Source of the DNA: Leishmania martiniquensis
Taxonomy: Eukaryota; Euglenozoa; Kinetoplastea; Trypanosomatida; Trypanosomatidae
DNA length: 64,000 nt
Direction of reading: 5' to 3'
Assembly (NCBI RefSeq): GCF_017916325.1
Contig: NC_090166.1
Location: 785,001-849,000 of the forward strand
The position numbers and the translations under genes were made by a program. Below the pieces are notes generated by a model. That model was not told the DNA's origin and ran no database searches. It saw only the letters and a program-made list of their open reading frames with translations. This document shows, in pieces, positions 51,301 to 62,689 of this stretch. Position 1 is the stretch's first letter. Each line of letters begins with the position of its first letter.

Positions 51301-54300
51301 GCAGCAAGGGAGGAGAGCCAATCAGATGGCACACGCACAATCAAAAAATAGAGAGACAAGTGAGCCACGACGATACACCGAGAGAGAAAGAGAAAAATGA
51401 AACAGTGATCGAGAAAAAAGGGGGTGCCACAAAGAGGACACGTGAATACCGTCAGGCCGCTGTGAGAGGGGGGAGAGAGACGGGGGGAAGGAGAGCCGAT
51501 TGAAGAAAAAAAAGGGGCATTTCGAAAGAGCGAAGAGGTGCAAACGAGACGCATCCAAATACGAGGAAGAATCACAGAGGACGTCAAAGAAGAGGTGCCC
51601 TCTGGCTCGCTTTCACCTATCGTCTCGCACAGCCCCACACCACACCACACCACACATCACACATTCCTCCTCTAATATGATGGGCACAGAAATATTAGCG
51701 TTGGATGGTCCCCAACATGTCATCGATCGAAGCCGTGCTCGCGTGTGTGATGTAGTGAGCTCGCGCACATATATATATATATGTAGGTGTGTATTTCTTC
51801 GCTCAGTGCTCTTTAGCATTAGTAGAACAGGAAAGAGAGAAGGGGGAGAGAGACGAGAGAGATACCCGTTGCATGTGGCATCTGCTACTGTGCTACAGCG
51901 CACGGTGCATTGGTTTTGCTTCACGGAGTGGTGAGCTCCCCTTCCCGGGGAAGTGGGGGGGCCAACCCTGAGTCCAGTGGGCACGAGAAGCTGAAAGTGC
52001 GGCAGAAGGATGCGCGCCGGCGCGCTCGCGCGGCAAAGCTCGCTAGTAATGGTCGGCCAACATGTGGCGAGGATGACTTCGCCTCCGCACTGCGCGGCAT
52101 ACATGCAAAACATGTGCACAGGCACCCTCACACGCATGTGCATGAGTCACCCATACACGCTTTTATAGAGGGGAGTGGATTGGCCGCGGATTCGCAGAGA
52201 CCGGTGCGTCCTCCGGCATCCGCACTCCATGCGTCGTTATAAGCGAAGGAAAGGAAGAGAAAAAGCGCGCACAGTCACTAAGTAAGCGGTGTGCGCCACC
52301 GAGAGGGGAGAGAGAGAGCAGTGATACGAGAGGGGAACAAAGAGGAATACAGAGCCATAGAGCTTCGTGATCGACTGGTGAAAGAAAAGGGAAAAGCGAA
52401 AAGCACGAGCGAAAATGTTGGGAGCGCAAGCCGGTGAGATGAAAAATAAAAAAGTGCAGGCACTTGGCGGCTTCCTCCAAGAACTATATGCGTGCTGGTG
52501 TCACTGTAGAGTAAGCCCTGCTGGATCGAACTCGGCCTCGTCACGACTTCGGAAGAAAAAAAGAGCGATATGGAAGCGAAAGCAAGTAAGCGACTACTCT
52601 GAGGTGGCAACATTTCTCGGTCCTTTTCCGCCCTTCGCCAAAAGCGCGCGTATTCTTTCTTCTGAAACGTATTGCTCTCCTTTCTGTTTTTCGCGCTTCC
52701 GTTGTGTGTGTGTTTCTTTGTCTCTTGTTTTCTTGGTAGGTATGTTTCACGATCACTGTGTGCATGCGTGTATCCGTCGAGTGCGCACCGCAGCACGTGT
52801 ATTACTGCTGACCGTGCAGCCCTATGATCCGTCTCTTGTCTACGTTTTGTTTTATCTTTGCCAATGAAGGTAAAAGGCGTCTAATCTGCACGCATTGGCC
52901 CCTCCCCTCCCCTCTCTCTTTTCCCCTCCCCCTTCATATATGCATGGCGTCGTTGGGGTGCGCAGAACGGTGTTGTTTGTGCAGAGGGTTTCGCCTAGCG
53001 TGATACCATACGAGAGGGGAAGGGGGGGCGCAGCGTGTAGAGAGCCCCCAAGATCCGTATCCCTGAGAAAAGGGGGGCAAAACAAAGGTAGGGAGAAGGG
53101 GGAACTCCATGTAGCAGAGGCGACAGGCACGTCGAAGCAGGGAAAGAAGCATGGCAGCACGAATAAGCGAAAGGGAAGAGCTGCCCGATACAGGCACAAG
53201 CAAGAACACCACAAAGGCAGAAAAAAATGAGTGGCACTTGCTTCAAGTGTCTGAAGAACGCTTCATATGCATTGCGCCACTGATAACCGGAACAACGACA
53301 ACAGCAGCAGCAGGAAGGGAAAAAAGGGGGGAAACGGGGCTGTGGCGGTTCCTCTCTTTGTCTTCTTTTGTCGTCCACTTTTGTTCCATTTGGGTGTCTT
53401 CTGTGCTCGCTGTTGCAGCCGCCGCTTCTTTCCCTCTTTCCTCTTCGCCTGACACACCGATTGCACCTCACCATGGCGGTCATGAGCTCGATGCAAAGCC
53501 GCGTGCGTATGTGCTGTTGTTGTTGTGCTTCGTCATCGCTATGTGCTGGTGTAGCTGTCACGCCCGCTACAGGGAAGCAGCACCGGAGAGAGGTAGAGAG
53601 AGAGAAGAAAAACATGGAGGAGGGGAGCTAACGCGATAGACTTCAAAATGGAAATCAGGCACGAGGGAGGAACAGAGCAGCGTCTCTCGCCACACGTGCC
53701 AAAAGGAAAAGACGTCCATGCGGTCCTGAGAAGAGCGTTGCAAGCGCCACATCCTACAAGAAGTCTGAGTGCGCGTCATTTTCCCGTTGCCGTGTTGAAC
53801 TTCGTTTCGATACACGTCGAAAAAGATGAAAAAAAAAGGAGGAGCACAGGAGGGGAGAGGTGGTGGTGGTATAGGGGAGAAACAGTGAAAGAGAGCGCGG
53901 CGCACCTGACACGAAATCATACACCAAACCCGAAGAGCAAAGTTAGATGGTTAACGATGAGGGAGAGAGAGGGAGCGGGGGGGACGATCAAAAGGAGAGG
54001 AGCTCCGGCTGCCCTGCTGGGCGATGCGTCTGAACACTTCACGAGCCTGTCGCTCTCCTGATTGGAAAAGGCACTAAAGGAGGCTGGAGAAGGAAGAACG
54101 GGCCGCTGGAAACGTAAGCGCTGTTCGCATACGCCTCCCCTGTCATCGCCAGTTCGCAAAACTAGGAGGGGGGTCTTCCATCGCTCTTCGGGTATTCAAT
54201 GGATCTGAGGATGACTAAAAACGTCGAAGCTGGACGATGGCGCCGCTACCCATGCATGTCACCGATCGGACGGTTTTCGAAAGATAAGTAGCGTCATCCC

Positions 54301-54695
54301 ATCGAGGCAAGGGTGCCTTCGTTAGACCCCCTCTTCCCCTCCCCCAGCCTTTGCCAGACCTCCCTTTTCTTTTAGCTTTTGGGGCCCCCCTCCCGCCCAA
54401 GGAGTCGAAGGCGCATCCCGGTCGGCACGTCGATAGAGGAGGACGGAGGGAAAGGGGAGGGGTGAAGAGCTCTTGCTGCTCGCCGAGGTAGCGAAGGAAA
54501 CGATGGATTGGGGGTGCAAGCGAGCAGCAAAAAAAAAACACCGAATGCACAGAAATCGGCTCAGATAAACAAAAACACGCAAACAGAAGCGATCGAACGG
54601 AGAAGGCGCAAAATGAAATCAGCAACAAAGGGGAAAAAGGAACGCACTCCGTACACAAAGGCGAATAGAAGTTGAGAATGGACGCATGCATACAG

Positions 54696-54719
54696 ATATA
54701 TATATATATGTATATATAT
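54696..54719. repeat. (TA)n microsatellite
   Basis: A GATATATATATATATGTATATATAT-like alternating tract. Confidence 0.85.
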
Positions 54720-56375
54720 CGAGAGAGAAATGTGTGGTGTGCTTTACAGGTCGAAAAGCAGACGGGCGAACAAAAAAAAAAGACCGAACGGCACACACAC
54801 AGAGGGAGAAAAGATTGAGTGTCTGGGGGGAAGCTATTCGTGACTGTTACAATGGGTGGGGAGGAGAGAGGAGGGAGAGGGAGCGAGTATCAGAAAGCTT
54901 GCTGTCGCTCACTTATAGTGCAACCGTAAAAAAGGGGGGCTGGAGACGGAGAAGCTCTCGAGTCAGGCATCATAATGAGGAGAACCGAGAGACGCGCATG
55001 GAGAGCAGATACCCCCTCAGCTCACATTGCGCTTGCTGGCCATCTCTCCAGTACCGCTGTAGTGCCCAACAGAAGAGTTTCCGTCTCGGAGGCGATGAGC
55101 TCGTGGCGCATTCGCTTTTCGCCTGGCAAATAGGTGCGTAGCTGCACGTTCTCCAAAGGCACACACGTACACAAACACCTCAAAGCGTGCACGCATACCC
55201 AGACACGCAGGCCGGGCAACACAAGCCGTACGATGTTGTCCCCCACTAGAAAAAGACGCTGCCGCATTTACGCACGGAACAAGAAAAAAGCGATGGGAGA
55301 AGCCTCTTGAAAGGAGCGCATAAAACTTGCTTCGCAAAGGAAAGGGAAAAGATATGCAGCCAAGCTGAAATAGAAAAGTGAGAGGGGGGAAAGGTTACCC
55401 TTCATGCCATAAAGGAGGTGCCCACAAGCGCTGTGTTGTCGATCACCCGGTAGCATCACAGCAGAAACTGAAAAGCTGACATGAAGGGGCAACAGTAAAG
55501 AGGCAAAGTAGAGAGACGAGAGAGAGGAGGAAAGAGACTCACCCGCTTTGCCAGATCAAAGAGGTGCATACACAAGGGCAGGACGCGCAAATGACTGTGC
55601 ATGTGTGTGCGCAGCCACCGATACCCAGGCGCGTGCCTTCGAAGAGGGGGAGAAAAAAAAAAGAATCGTTCATGGGTAGCAAACCAAAGGCACGAATCTG
55701 TTCGGCACGAAGAGGGAGGCAAAGAGAGGGCAAAGAGGGGCGAGGACGTGCGAAAGAGTCAACAATGCGGAGGCGGAGTAAGAGAAGGAGGAGGGTAAAC
55801 AAAACAGCGGATCGATTCATCGGCGACGTCGAGACGTTTACTATGCGTGCCTGCCATGAGGAGTCGTGTACGAGCGCCGAGGCGTGCGTGCGGGCGATTC
55901 GCTTCGTAGACCACCAACAAAAAAAACAGTGTGTATTATCCAAAACATCAAAGAGAACGGCGGAGGAAAAAGGAAAGCAGAACGCGGCACAGAGCGTCGC
56001 ATGTGAACAAAATAAAAGAAAAATGTAAGAAGCCGATCCACCGCAAGTGAAAGTGCGCAACAGAGACGCTTAAAACGGAGGAAGGTGCACTGATGCGGGT
56101 GCGACGGTTGCGAGCATACACTGCATGAAGCAGCACAGAGAGAGAGAGAAACACGCGCGCATGCACTTAAATATATATATACGAAACGGAAGAAAATGCT
56201 CAAAGGTTTTTTTATCGTCCGTGAAACAAATGGGAGAGGCGAAGAGGGGAGACGTGGAAGCACCGTGAGAGGCAACCATCCCCCACCTACCTAAAAGAAA
56301 ATGGGAGAGCGAAGGAGAGGCTCCAAAGGATAAATTTTCAACACACCAGCGAAAAAAAAAAGTATTCATCGACGC

Positions 56376-57671
56376 TCATATCGACAAGGAGATCCAGCGG
56401 CTATCGCGAAACACCCATGCTTTTGTGGTGCCCCACAATTCAGAAGATGCTGGGCAGGGAAGCAACACAGATGAGGCAGCGGCAGGGCGCCACGGTTGAG
56501 CCTGCACGGTGCTTGGAGCGTGATGCGCTTGTGGCGTGCCAGTGGGCGATGTAGCTCCCCCAGGAACGTACATCACGGGCAGTGCCGAAGGGGTGGATGC
56601 TGAAGGGGTACGGCCCTGCGGGGCGAGGTGGAGGCGGCCCTCCCTGTCCATGAAGACGAAGCCCAAGACCGGAGCGTCTGACAATGTGTTGGCAGCACTG
56701 CCGTTGCTGTTCCAAAGTAAGGGCGCTGTCATTGCCTGCTGCGCCGGAGGCATGGTAGACGCCTGGAACGGCGGCATGGCGGAAGCCGTGTTTGCCATGT
56801 AGGCGGACGAGCCGCTGGACAGCGTAAATGGGCGCCGCACTCCACATGGCATTCCACTGGATGGCGGAGAGGCTGGTACCGCGCACCCAGTGCCTGGTGC
56901 CACCGGCGTCGGGTACGGAGGCGGGCTCATCGCGGTTTTCGACTGCTTTGTTGACTTTGTGGTGAACGCCCACTCAGACCGCCCGCTGGGGACGCTGCCT
57001 GCCACCACTGCCTTCGCCGGAGTGAGGGAGTGGCCGACGGGAGCAGTGGCCCAGAGAGAGGGTTCCTCAGGCACCTTTTTTACAGGTGAAGGCGACGATG
57101 GTAGCGCCCCTGTCCAGCCCGGTATCCTGCGAGGGTCCTCGATGCTGTGACGCACCCCATTTACAAAGAAGCACGGTGCAGTAGCATCGCTGCTGTTTTG
57201 CCTTGACACCGCACAGCCACCGCTGCCGCTCTTAGCGGTGAAAGTAGTGCTACGCAACGAGTAGAAGGGTGTGGTGCTCCTGCCCGACGCAGTCTGGTCG
57301 CCAGGGGAGTCGTGCTCATCCTCGCTCGAGTACCCGTCCTCTGGCAAGGCAAACGGGCTGTCGCCAGAGGAGGAGGCGCGGTGAGCATCCAGCTTCACTG
57401 ATGGGGTCATGTCCTTTCCGCTCGCGTTGCTGTGCTGGGGCCCGATCGTGGGGGTGGGGCAGGATTCGAGGGTCGCGCGGACCTCATCCTCAGTGGAGTC
57501 CGCCTCGCTCGCCAGATGGAAGTTGCTGAGAAGCTGCTGCCATGAGAAGGCGTTGTAGTTGTGGTGCTCCTTGTCTCCCACAGCGTCAACAATGGAAGCC
57601 TGCCACATCGGCATGGTGCTCTTGGCGGCAGTGCGCTGTTTCGTTTTCCTCACAACCACAGGGCGCACCAT
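56376..57671 (-). CDS. Unrecognised low-complexity protein (431 aa)
   Basis: The open frame ends at 56376. The first in-frame ATG is at 57671 (MVRPVVVRKTKQ), preceded by GTG and other codons but no earlier ATG. A pyrimidine tract abuts this ATG with no AG between, and the first AG after the tract lies inside the coding frame (about 57650). If that is the spliced-leader site, translation would start at the ATG at 57614 or 57608 (MPMWQASIVDAV), giving about 412 or 410 aa. The frame has coding-like third-position GC and extends well beyond neighbouring noise. The protein is Ser/Pro/Thr/Ala-rich, with a more ordered N-terminus (NYNAFSWQQLLSNFHLA) and a Trp-containing C-terminus (WVFRDSRWISLSI). 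No domain is recognised. It could be a disordered regulatory or RNA-binding partner, but nothing in the sequence proves this. Confidence 0.72.
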   Translation of the reverse strand: MVRPVVVRKTKQRTAAKSTMPMWQASIVDAVGDKEHHNYNAFSWQQLLSNFHLASEADSTEDEVRATLESCPTPTIGPQHSNASGKDMTPSVKLDAHRASSSGDSPFALPEDGYSSEDEHDSPGDQTASGRSTTPFYSLRSTTFTAKSGSGGCAVSRQNSSDATAPCFFVNGVRHSIEDPRRIPGWTGALPSSPSPVKKVPEEPSLWATAPVGHSLTPAKAVVAGSVPSGRSEWAFTTKSTKQSKTAMSPPPYPTPVAPGTGCAVPASPPSSGMPCGVRRPFTLSSGSSAYMANTASAMPPFQASTMPPAQQAMTAPLLWNSNGSAANTLSDAPVLGFVFMDREGRLHLAPQGRTPSASTPSALPVMYVPGGATSPTGTPQAHHAPSTVQAQPWRPAAASSVLLPCPASSELWGTTKAWVFRDSRWISLSI

Positions 57672-59774
57672 GAGGAGGGAGGGAGGGGGAGAATGCACGG
57701 AGGCAGTGAGCGACCCCACAGCGCCCCGTAAAGCGAAACGAATGTTTTATAAGTGGCGCAATAGTAGAAGCGAACAGAAAGAAAAAAGAAGACAGCGAAA
57801 GAGCGTTCCGACTCACACCTTTCTCTCTCCCCCTCTCTCTCACCTTTGATGGAGCACAGATATCAACGCTGAACCAGGCAGAAACGGAGGAAGAGAAAGG
57901 AGGAGCAGAAAACGGGAAAACAAAGGGAGGGAGAGCCGAAAGAGGGTGCAAAGCGCTCGAGAGAAGACGAAGGGCAGAAGACAACAGAATTTGCTGCAGG
58001 CGAGCGAGACTGCCGAGCACCCCTCCTGCGGCGCAATCCTTCTCCGCGCAGCGTACTCTGACGTACGCGTATGTGCAGGCAATACGCTAGTGCTCGAGCG
58101 CCCTTGAAAGGACCGAAACGGAGAGCGCAGTAGGGAGAGAGGTTCACGTATGGAAGCCACCGTCGATGAGCCCTTTGAATAAAGCGCAACAAAGCACAAA
58201 TGTGTGCAACTATTTTCCGTCCCCTTCGGCGGCGTGAGGAGGTTGAATGGAAACAGCGAGAGAGAAATAGGGGGGAGGGGTAGAGGAGGGGCGTGAGTGG
58301 CACACTGAGGTCACAGATGAGTCGACACATTCGCCTCGACCGGCCCCACTTCTGGGCTGTGGTCACAGTCACGCCGCTTACACAGAGGCCACACCGCCAG
58401 GCAGAGAGTGCGTCTTGCATGCACAAGCGTCGGCACGCGTACTCGTTGGGTTTGTTTGCTGGCTGGCGTGCGAGCCCGCCTGCCTCGCTCGTTGGGCACA
58501 CCGAGCGACTGGGACAGGCCGCGCTTGCTCCGGGGACACAGACAGCCGAGATAGCGGGAGAGAAGACAGCGTCCGGCCACTCGGACCGCCTCGCAAAGAT
58601 AGCACAAAATAAAAGCAGCACAGGCAGGCGGACTGAAGACTTCACACCCGCTCGAGAACGAAACGGTAAATTCGGCCATTCACCTCCCGCCCCGATCCCG
58701 CTGCGCCGTTACTTCACGGCAAAGGTGCACAGCCGTCGCGGGCACAGAGAGCAGAGGATCTGCCCCTTTTCTCGCCTCGCCTCCAAGGGACTGGCGTCCT
58801 CCCCACATGCTGGCGTGGGGGGTAGGGGGGTGCACAGGAAACACGTCAAAGAGGGGCGAGGGCGGGAGCGGCATTGGGGCTTCAGCATTCAGTGCCCAAG
58901 GTTCGCCTTCGCCATCGCATAAAGCCATGAACAAGGCGGAAGAAATAGCAGTCGGTGACGTAGCATAACATCGGCCCGACAAAAAAAAGGAATGCAGATA
59001 AAAAGACAAGTGAAGAAGGGAGAGAAAAGGGGGAAGTCGAAGTAAACACACCGACACACACTCCTCGGGGGAGAGAGGCAAAGTGAGTATGCGGCGCGGC
59101 GCCTTCGCGGAGATAGAAAAGCGGGAGGCGCTCAGCGCTTTGGTGAGCGAGCATAGAGGCCTCCCCCACACACACTCGCGCCAACGAAAAGTCAAGCGAA
59201 TCGTAGCGGATGCCAGGGATGGTGAGGGTGATGAAAGGTCGGAGGGAGTTCCAGGACATGATCACTGTGATAGCCGGCGTCTGCGTTCGCCGTCTATGTG
59301 ACGATTGTCCCGTCTTACGTTGATATTTGTGCGTGTGTCGAATCACGTGAAATGAAGTGGGAGAGAGAGAAAGAGAAAGCGTGAAGTAAAAGAAAAAAGG
59401 GAAGGAGAGAGCGGAGACAGCACAGGCAATGCGCTTGGAAAGAAAGAAGCCGCACCTCGGGCCGTCTGCAAATTCTCATAAGCTGACCCGATAAGCGCTC
59501 CTTTTTGTTGCTGTTTGCTTCCATCCGTAGAGGATAGCGGCGAGTCGGTGTGATGCACCACAACGCGCATCGCCTACGTGAGCGACAAGCAGTGTGCTGC
59601 ATGCGTGTCCCGTTTCCTTTCTTTTTTCTCTCTGGGTGTGCGTGTGCGTGCCTCTTAGGAGGACAGTTCGCCTCACGACATTGCAGCCGCAAGCCAGAGA
59701 ACAGATCGCCTGTCCCCCCTCCACGACACTCGGCATGTCACGACGATGGACAGGAAGAAAAAGGCGACTGGGGA
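57672..59774. other. 2.1-kb intergenic region
   Basis: It lies between the mL43-like stop and the 431-aa gene. Pyrimidine tracts on the minus strand (complement of 57755-57800 and 57880-57960) would serve trans-splicing of the 431-aa gene. Frames such as 57863-58645 minus (260 codons, Cys/Ser/Arg-rich) and 58293-58922 plus mirror each other and lack recognisable features. Confidence 0.5.
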
Positions 59775-60563
59775 TCACTCAGGTGGCTTCAGTTGCCTCT
59801 TCCGCTCGCGCCACCACTCTTCCTCCCGCTGGGCCTCGCGTCTGCGCAACATATCAATGGCATCCTGCCCAAGGGTAGAGTGATCAGGTACAGAAAAGAG
59901 GCTGTACTCGTTCAATGTCGGTGGCGCTGGTCGGCCCGCTCCAGTGCGGTGCTGCTTCTTCCAGTGACTAAGGTTGTACTCTAGATCCGTCTGGAGGCGC
60001 GGCATCACGTGTTCCTTCCAGCGCTGCTGCACCTCCTCCGTGCTGGACTCCGGAATGTCCGTGTAGCGGCGCACACGGTCGGCAATCGTGTCCTCCTCTG
60101 CTTTCATCTGCGCCCCGTACTGTTGAATGTAGTAATCCCACTCCTTCTCCGTCAGCTTTCGGTTCCACTGCGCCGGTGGCTTGTGGCGGGTGCGAGTGCC
60201 CTCGTAGTTCCACAGATACGGGTTCCAGACGCCCTGCACACTCCTGCGCTGCATGTGTAGGTGGGAAGCAGAAAAGGAGTGATTGTAGTCGTTGCCTTCG
60301 TTCACCAGACGGTGAAAGCGAACGTTAATACCCATCGAGCTGAGAAAGCGAATGGAGTACGCCTTCTCGCTTCCATCGCGGTAGACGCCGGTGATGCTGC
60401 TCTCAGGCCACTGGCGAGGCCGAATGTCGATTTTCACCTGTGGGTACTGCCGGTGGAACTCGGGCAGGTAAGTGGCCATGAACTGCCGCATTGCCGGGTT
60501 CCCCTTGTTGGGGCTATACGACACGATGATCTTCTGCAAGCAAAGCTCACCGTTGCGGCTCAT
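59775..60563 (-). CDS. Mitochondrial large-subunit ribosomal protein, mL43-like (L51/S25/CI-B8 fold)
   Basis: A 262-aa protein from the ATG at 60563. The frame stays open further upstream, but a pyrimidine tract and its first AG (60591-60590) lie just 5' of this ATG, leaving a 26-nt 5' UTR. Residues ~8-95 match the thioredoxin-like L51/S25/CI-B8 domain: LQKIIVSYSPNKGNPAMRQF, the stretch FHRQYPQVKIDIRPRQ, and GVYRDGSEKAYSI. This fold is shared by mL43 of the mitochondrial ribosome and NDUFA2/B8 of complex I. The length and the ~165-residue charged C-terminal extension (WDYYIQQYG, RRREAQREEEWWRERKRQ) favour a trypanosomatid mL43 over the ~100-aa NDUFA2. It would act in the mitochondrion; no strong cleavable presequence is visible, as in many mL43 proteins. 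Confidence 0.8.
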   Translation of the reverse strand: MSRNGELCLQKIIVSYSPNKGNPAMRQFMATYLPEFHRQYPQVKIDIRPRQWPESSITGVYRDGSEKAYSIRFLSSMGINVRFHRLVNEGNDYNHSFSASHLHMQRRSVQGVWNPYLWNYEGTRTRHKPPAQWNRKLTEKEWDYYIQQYGAQMKAEEDTIADRVRRYTDIPESSTEEVQQRWKEHVMPRLQTDLEYNLSHWKKQHRTGAGRPAPPTLNEYSLFSVPDHSTLGQDAIDMLRRREAQREEEWWRERKRQLKPPE

Positions 60564-61099
60564 CCTTGCAACACTGTGGGGCGAAGATCCTATACAAATG
60601 CGTCGGATTACGCACAGGAGGCGCGGGTAATGAAGAGATAAAGGGGCAAAACGAGTGGCGAAGAATAGAGAAGGCAGTTGAGGCATGCGGCCAGTGAGAA
60701 CATCGACGCTTGTGATGAGGCCTACGCACCCGAAAGGCGGAGCTGAAGGAAAACGCAGCGACCTCACGAGCAGGGTGAAGAGAAGGGGGAGCATGCAGCG
60801 CAGGGCATGTCCACGAGAGTGACGCCCTACACAGTAGCTAAGCATACGCCGCTGAGGTGCCGCTTTCCCTGCTGCGGCCATGTGTGAGTTAGGGATTACA
60901 CGCGTGCAAGAGAGAGCGGAGACGATGGTGCACCGAGTACGGAATACACCCACATGCATCATACCCCGGCATTGCTGTAGGCAGCAGTAGGGCTGTGACA
61001 CAGCTACACCCACATGCTCGCAAGCCCCTCACCCCATACGGCTCCATTGACCCCCAGGTGCAAGGTTGCTGCATGTCGTGGGGCAGCACAAGCCGACGC
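60564..61099. other. 0.5-kb intergenic region
   Basis: Short spacer between the 322-aa gene and the mL43-like gene. It contains only the pyrimidine tract and acceptor AG of the latter. An extension of the mL43 frame through it is open but would lie upstream of the predicted splice site. Confidence 0.6.
60590..60654 (-). promoter_or_regulatory. Predicted trans-splice acceptor region of the mL43-like gene
   Basis: The minus-sense tract CCCCTTTATCTCTTC...CCTCC is followed by the first AG at 60591-60590 (GTATAG). This is what fixes the start at 60563. Confidence 0.55.
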
Positions 61100-62068
61100 T
61101 TATCCCTTGCGTAGTGGCCGAGCTTGGAGCGTCCAAGGCAGGCGAGCCTGGACCGCCTGAATACCGAGCCGCCCACCGCTTGCACGGCTGTTCAGCGGCC
61201 CTTTCTCACCCGACACCCCGTCCGTGGTGCGCTCCTCCATGCTTCGATTGTACAAAGCCAGATGCCGTTGGACATCGCGCAGGAAGCCCTTCGCCGGAAA
61301 GTTCAGTTCCACCCGTGCTCCCTGGCTGGGGTGGGTATCAGAGCTGCCGCCGACGTCGAGTAGCTGGTCCACGGTACGCTGTACGAGTCGACGGTGCTGC
61401 GACACAGCCTTGCTGGAGTGACACAGTCGCGTGTATGCTTTGTGTGTTCGAGGAAAAGCCGACGTCAGCATACCCCCTTCTTCGATGAGAAACTGAAGCG
61501 TGCAGAAGAGCGGCCATGTGCTTAGTGGCTCCTTCTCATCCGCCTGATGTGCTTCGCTGAGGCTCTCATCAGTGATAGCGGCTTCTAGTCTCTCCATCAA
61601 CTCCATCACGCGCGCGTGAGTCTGGCGCATCGTCTCCAAGTCACCCGCATTCAGGGACACCAAGAGAGCATCAATGGCGGATGTCACATGGTTGCTCACC
61701 GTCGATGCCTCAAGGTACTCAAGTAGCGGTGTAAACACTCCAGGCTGCGTTGCAGAGCCTGCCCCTAGGTCGTGCCCAGAACGAGGCGGGGGGCCCACCA
61801 CGTGAAGCAAGTCCTCTGCCCTATGCAACACCACACTAGATTCTGTGGAGGCACCGGCAGGACAGCTCGCCTCGTCATGGGCGAGTGGAACCTGAATACG
61901 TATCTCTCCGGCACATTCGGAGAGGAGAGGGGCGGAGAATCGACCTCGCAAGGTGGTGTGTGGATCAAGTAGAAGCGTGTGCCGCTGCCCAAGAGCGCGG
62001 AGCAGCAGAAGTCCGTGGTGCACGGAGGGGTGCCATAGCAAAGCAGCGGGACATCTAACGGCGAACAT
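61100..62068 (-). CDS. Unrecognised protein, possibly mitochondrial (322 aa)
   Basis: The first ATG of the frame is at 62068 (MFAVRCPAALLWHPSVHHG); the frame is open upstream but only with a TTG. The N-terminus is Arg/His/Leu-rich and lacks acidic residues for about 35 positions, which resembles a mitochondrial targeting peptide. Residues ~115-200 look helical (LLEYLEASTVSNHVTSAIDA, MRQTHARVMELMERLEAAIT). These are followed by WPLFCTLQFLIEEGG and HRRLVQRTVDQLLDVGG. The C-terminus is basic. No family is recognised. It lies about 540 bp 5' of the mL43-like gene in the same transcription unit, which by itself says nothing about function. Frame length and composition support a real gene. Confidence 0.7.
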   Translation of the reverse strand: MFAVRCPAALLWHPSVHHGLLLLRALGQRHTLLLDPHTTLRGRFSAPLLSECAGEIRIQVPLAHDEASCPAGASTESSVVLHRAEDLLHVVGPPPRSGHDLGAGSATQPGVFTPLLEYLEASTVSNHVTSAIDALLVSLNAGDLETMRQTHARVMELMERLEAAITDESLSEAHQADEKEPLSTWPLFCTLQFLIEEGGMLTSAFPRTHKAYTRLCHSSKAVSQHRRLVQRTVDQLLDVGGSSDTHPSQGARVELNFPAKGFLRDVQRHLALYNRSMEERTTDGVSGEKGPLNSRASGGRLGIQAVQARLPWTLQARPLRKG

Positions 62069-62689
62069 GAGAGCGGTGGGAGAGAAACAGCCGTTTTGGG
62101 CAAGCAAACCTCATCAAGCCAATGTACCCACCAAGACACAGCCACGGTGGCGTGGTGGGAGGTGAGTCCGGAGCCTATATGCGCGGGCAACACACCATCA
62201 GAGACACACAGAGGAAGGAGAGAGGCAGAACAAAGATGCATCGATTAGCCGCAGCCCGAGTCAAGTAGCGCGTGAGGCACACAGGCGCGTCGTGAGCGAC
62301 CACCTGTACCCCCACCTAGGACCTGCGTCGCTGCGCTGCTATAAGGATCAAACACAGCTGCCAAGACCCACATAACGTTTTATGCTGACGTATATATTGA
62401 CCGTCCCCCCTCTCTTGCACTACCCCCGAGCGCCGCTGGGCAATGAAGTGACGGGCAGCACACTTGATGCGAGCGTCATTCCGCACCTATGCTGCACTGC
62501 CGTTCACTTGATCATCGTCTTGATCGCAGCGGTACTACCGTTGGGAGGCAGGAACGGAGCAAATTTGTCAGTTGGCGGTTTCCCAGCGCGCATGAGGAGG
62601 TAATGAGCGCAGTGACGGAGGTAATGGGGAGGGGCCACCGCATCTGCAGGCATGGTCCACCTAGCGAGCCGCTGGAGGGGGAGAGGGAG
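62069..62689. other. Upstream region of the 322-aa gene
   Basis: A minus-sense tract TTCTGCCTCTCTCCTTCCTCTG (complement of about 62210-62232) followed by AG near 62179-62178 is a plausible spliced-leader site for the 322-aa gene (5' UTR ~110 nt). A second pyrimidine tract directly abuts the ATG. Nothing else is recognised. Confidence 0.45.

Larger units (their letters stand above)
48299..56375. other. 8.1-kb intergenic region upstream of the kinase gene
   Basis: This is mostly purine-rich plus strand. Plus-strand pyrimidine-rich islands lie near 49430-49680, 52640-52860 and 53340-53570, and AT microsatellites near 51239, 51769, 54696 and 56166. A GC-richer block at about 50500-51070 yields overlapping frames on both strands (for example 50447-50767 plus and 50556-50972 minus) without a recognisable domain. 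No gene is supported. Confidence 0.55.

Noticed and set aside
52515..52540. GAGTTCGATCC (minus sense), another B-box-like string
   Set aside because: No complementary T-stem or cloverleaf could be drawn around it.
60564..61013. N-terminal extension of the mL43-like frame starting upstream (MGVAVSQ...)
   Set aside because: It lies upstream of the predicted trans-splice site, and the conserved domain starts right after the ATG at 60563. The MGVAVS string there is therefore probably not a real myristoylation signal.
61765..62241. 158-codon minus frame overlapping the 322-aa gene start
   Set aside because: Different phase over the same bases; the 322-aa frame is longer and has better N-terminal and helical features.
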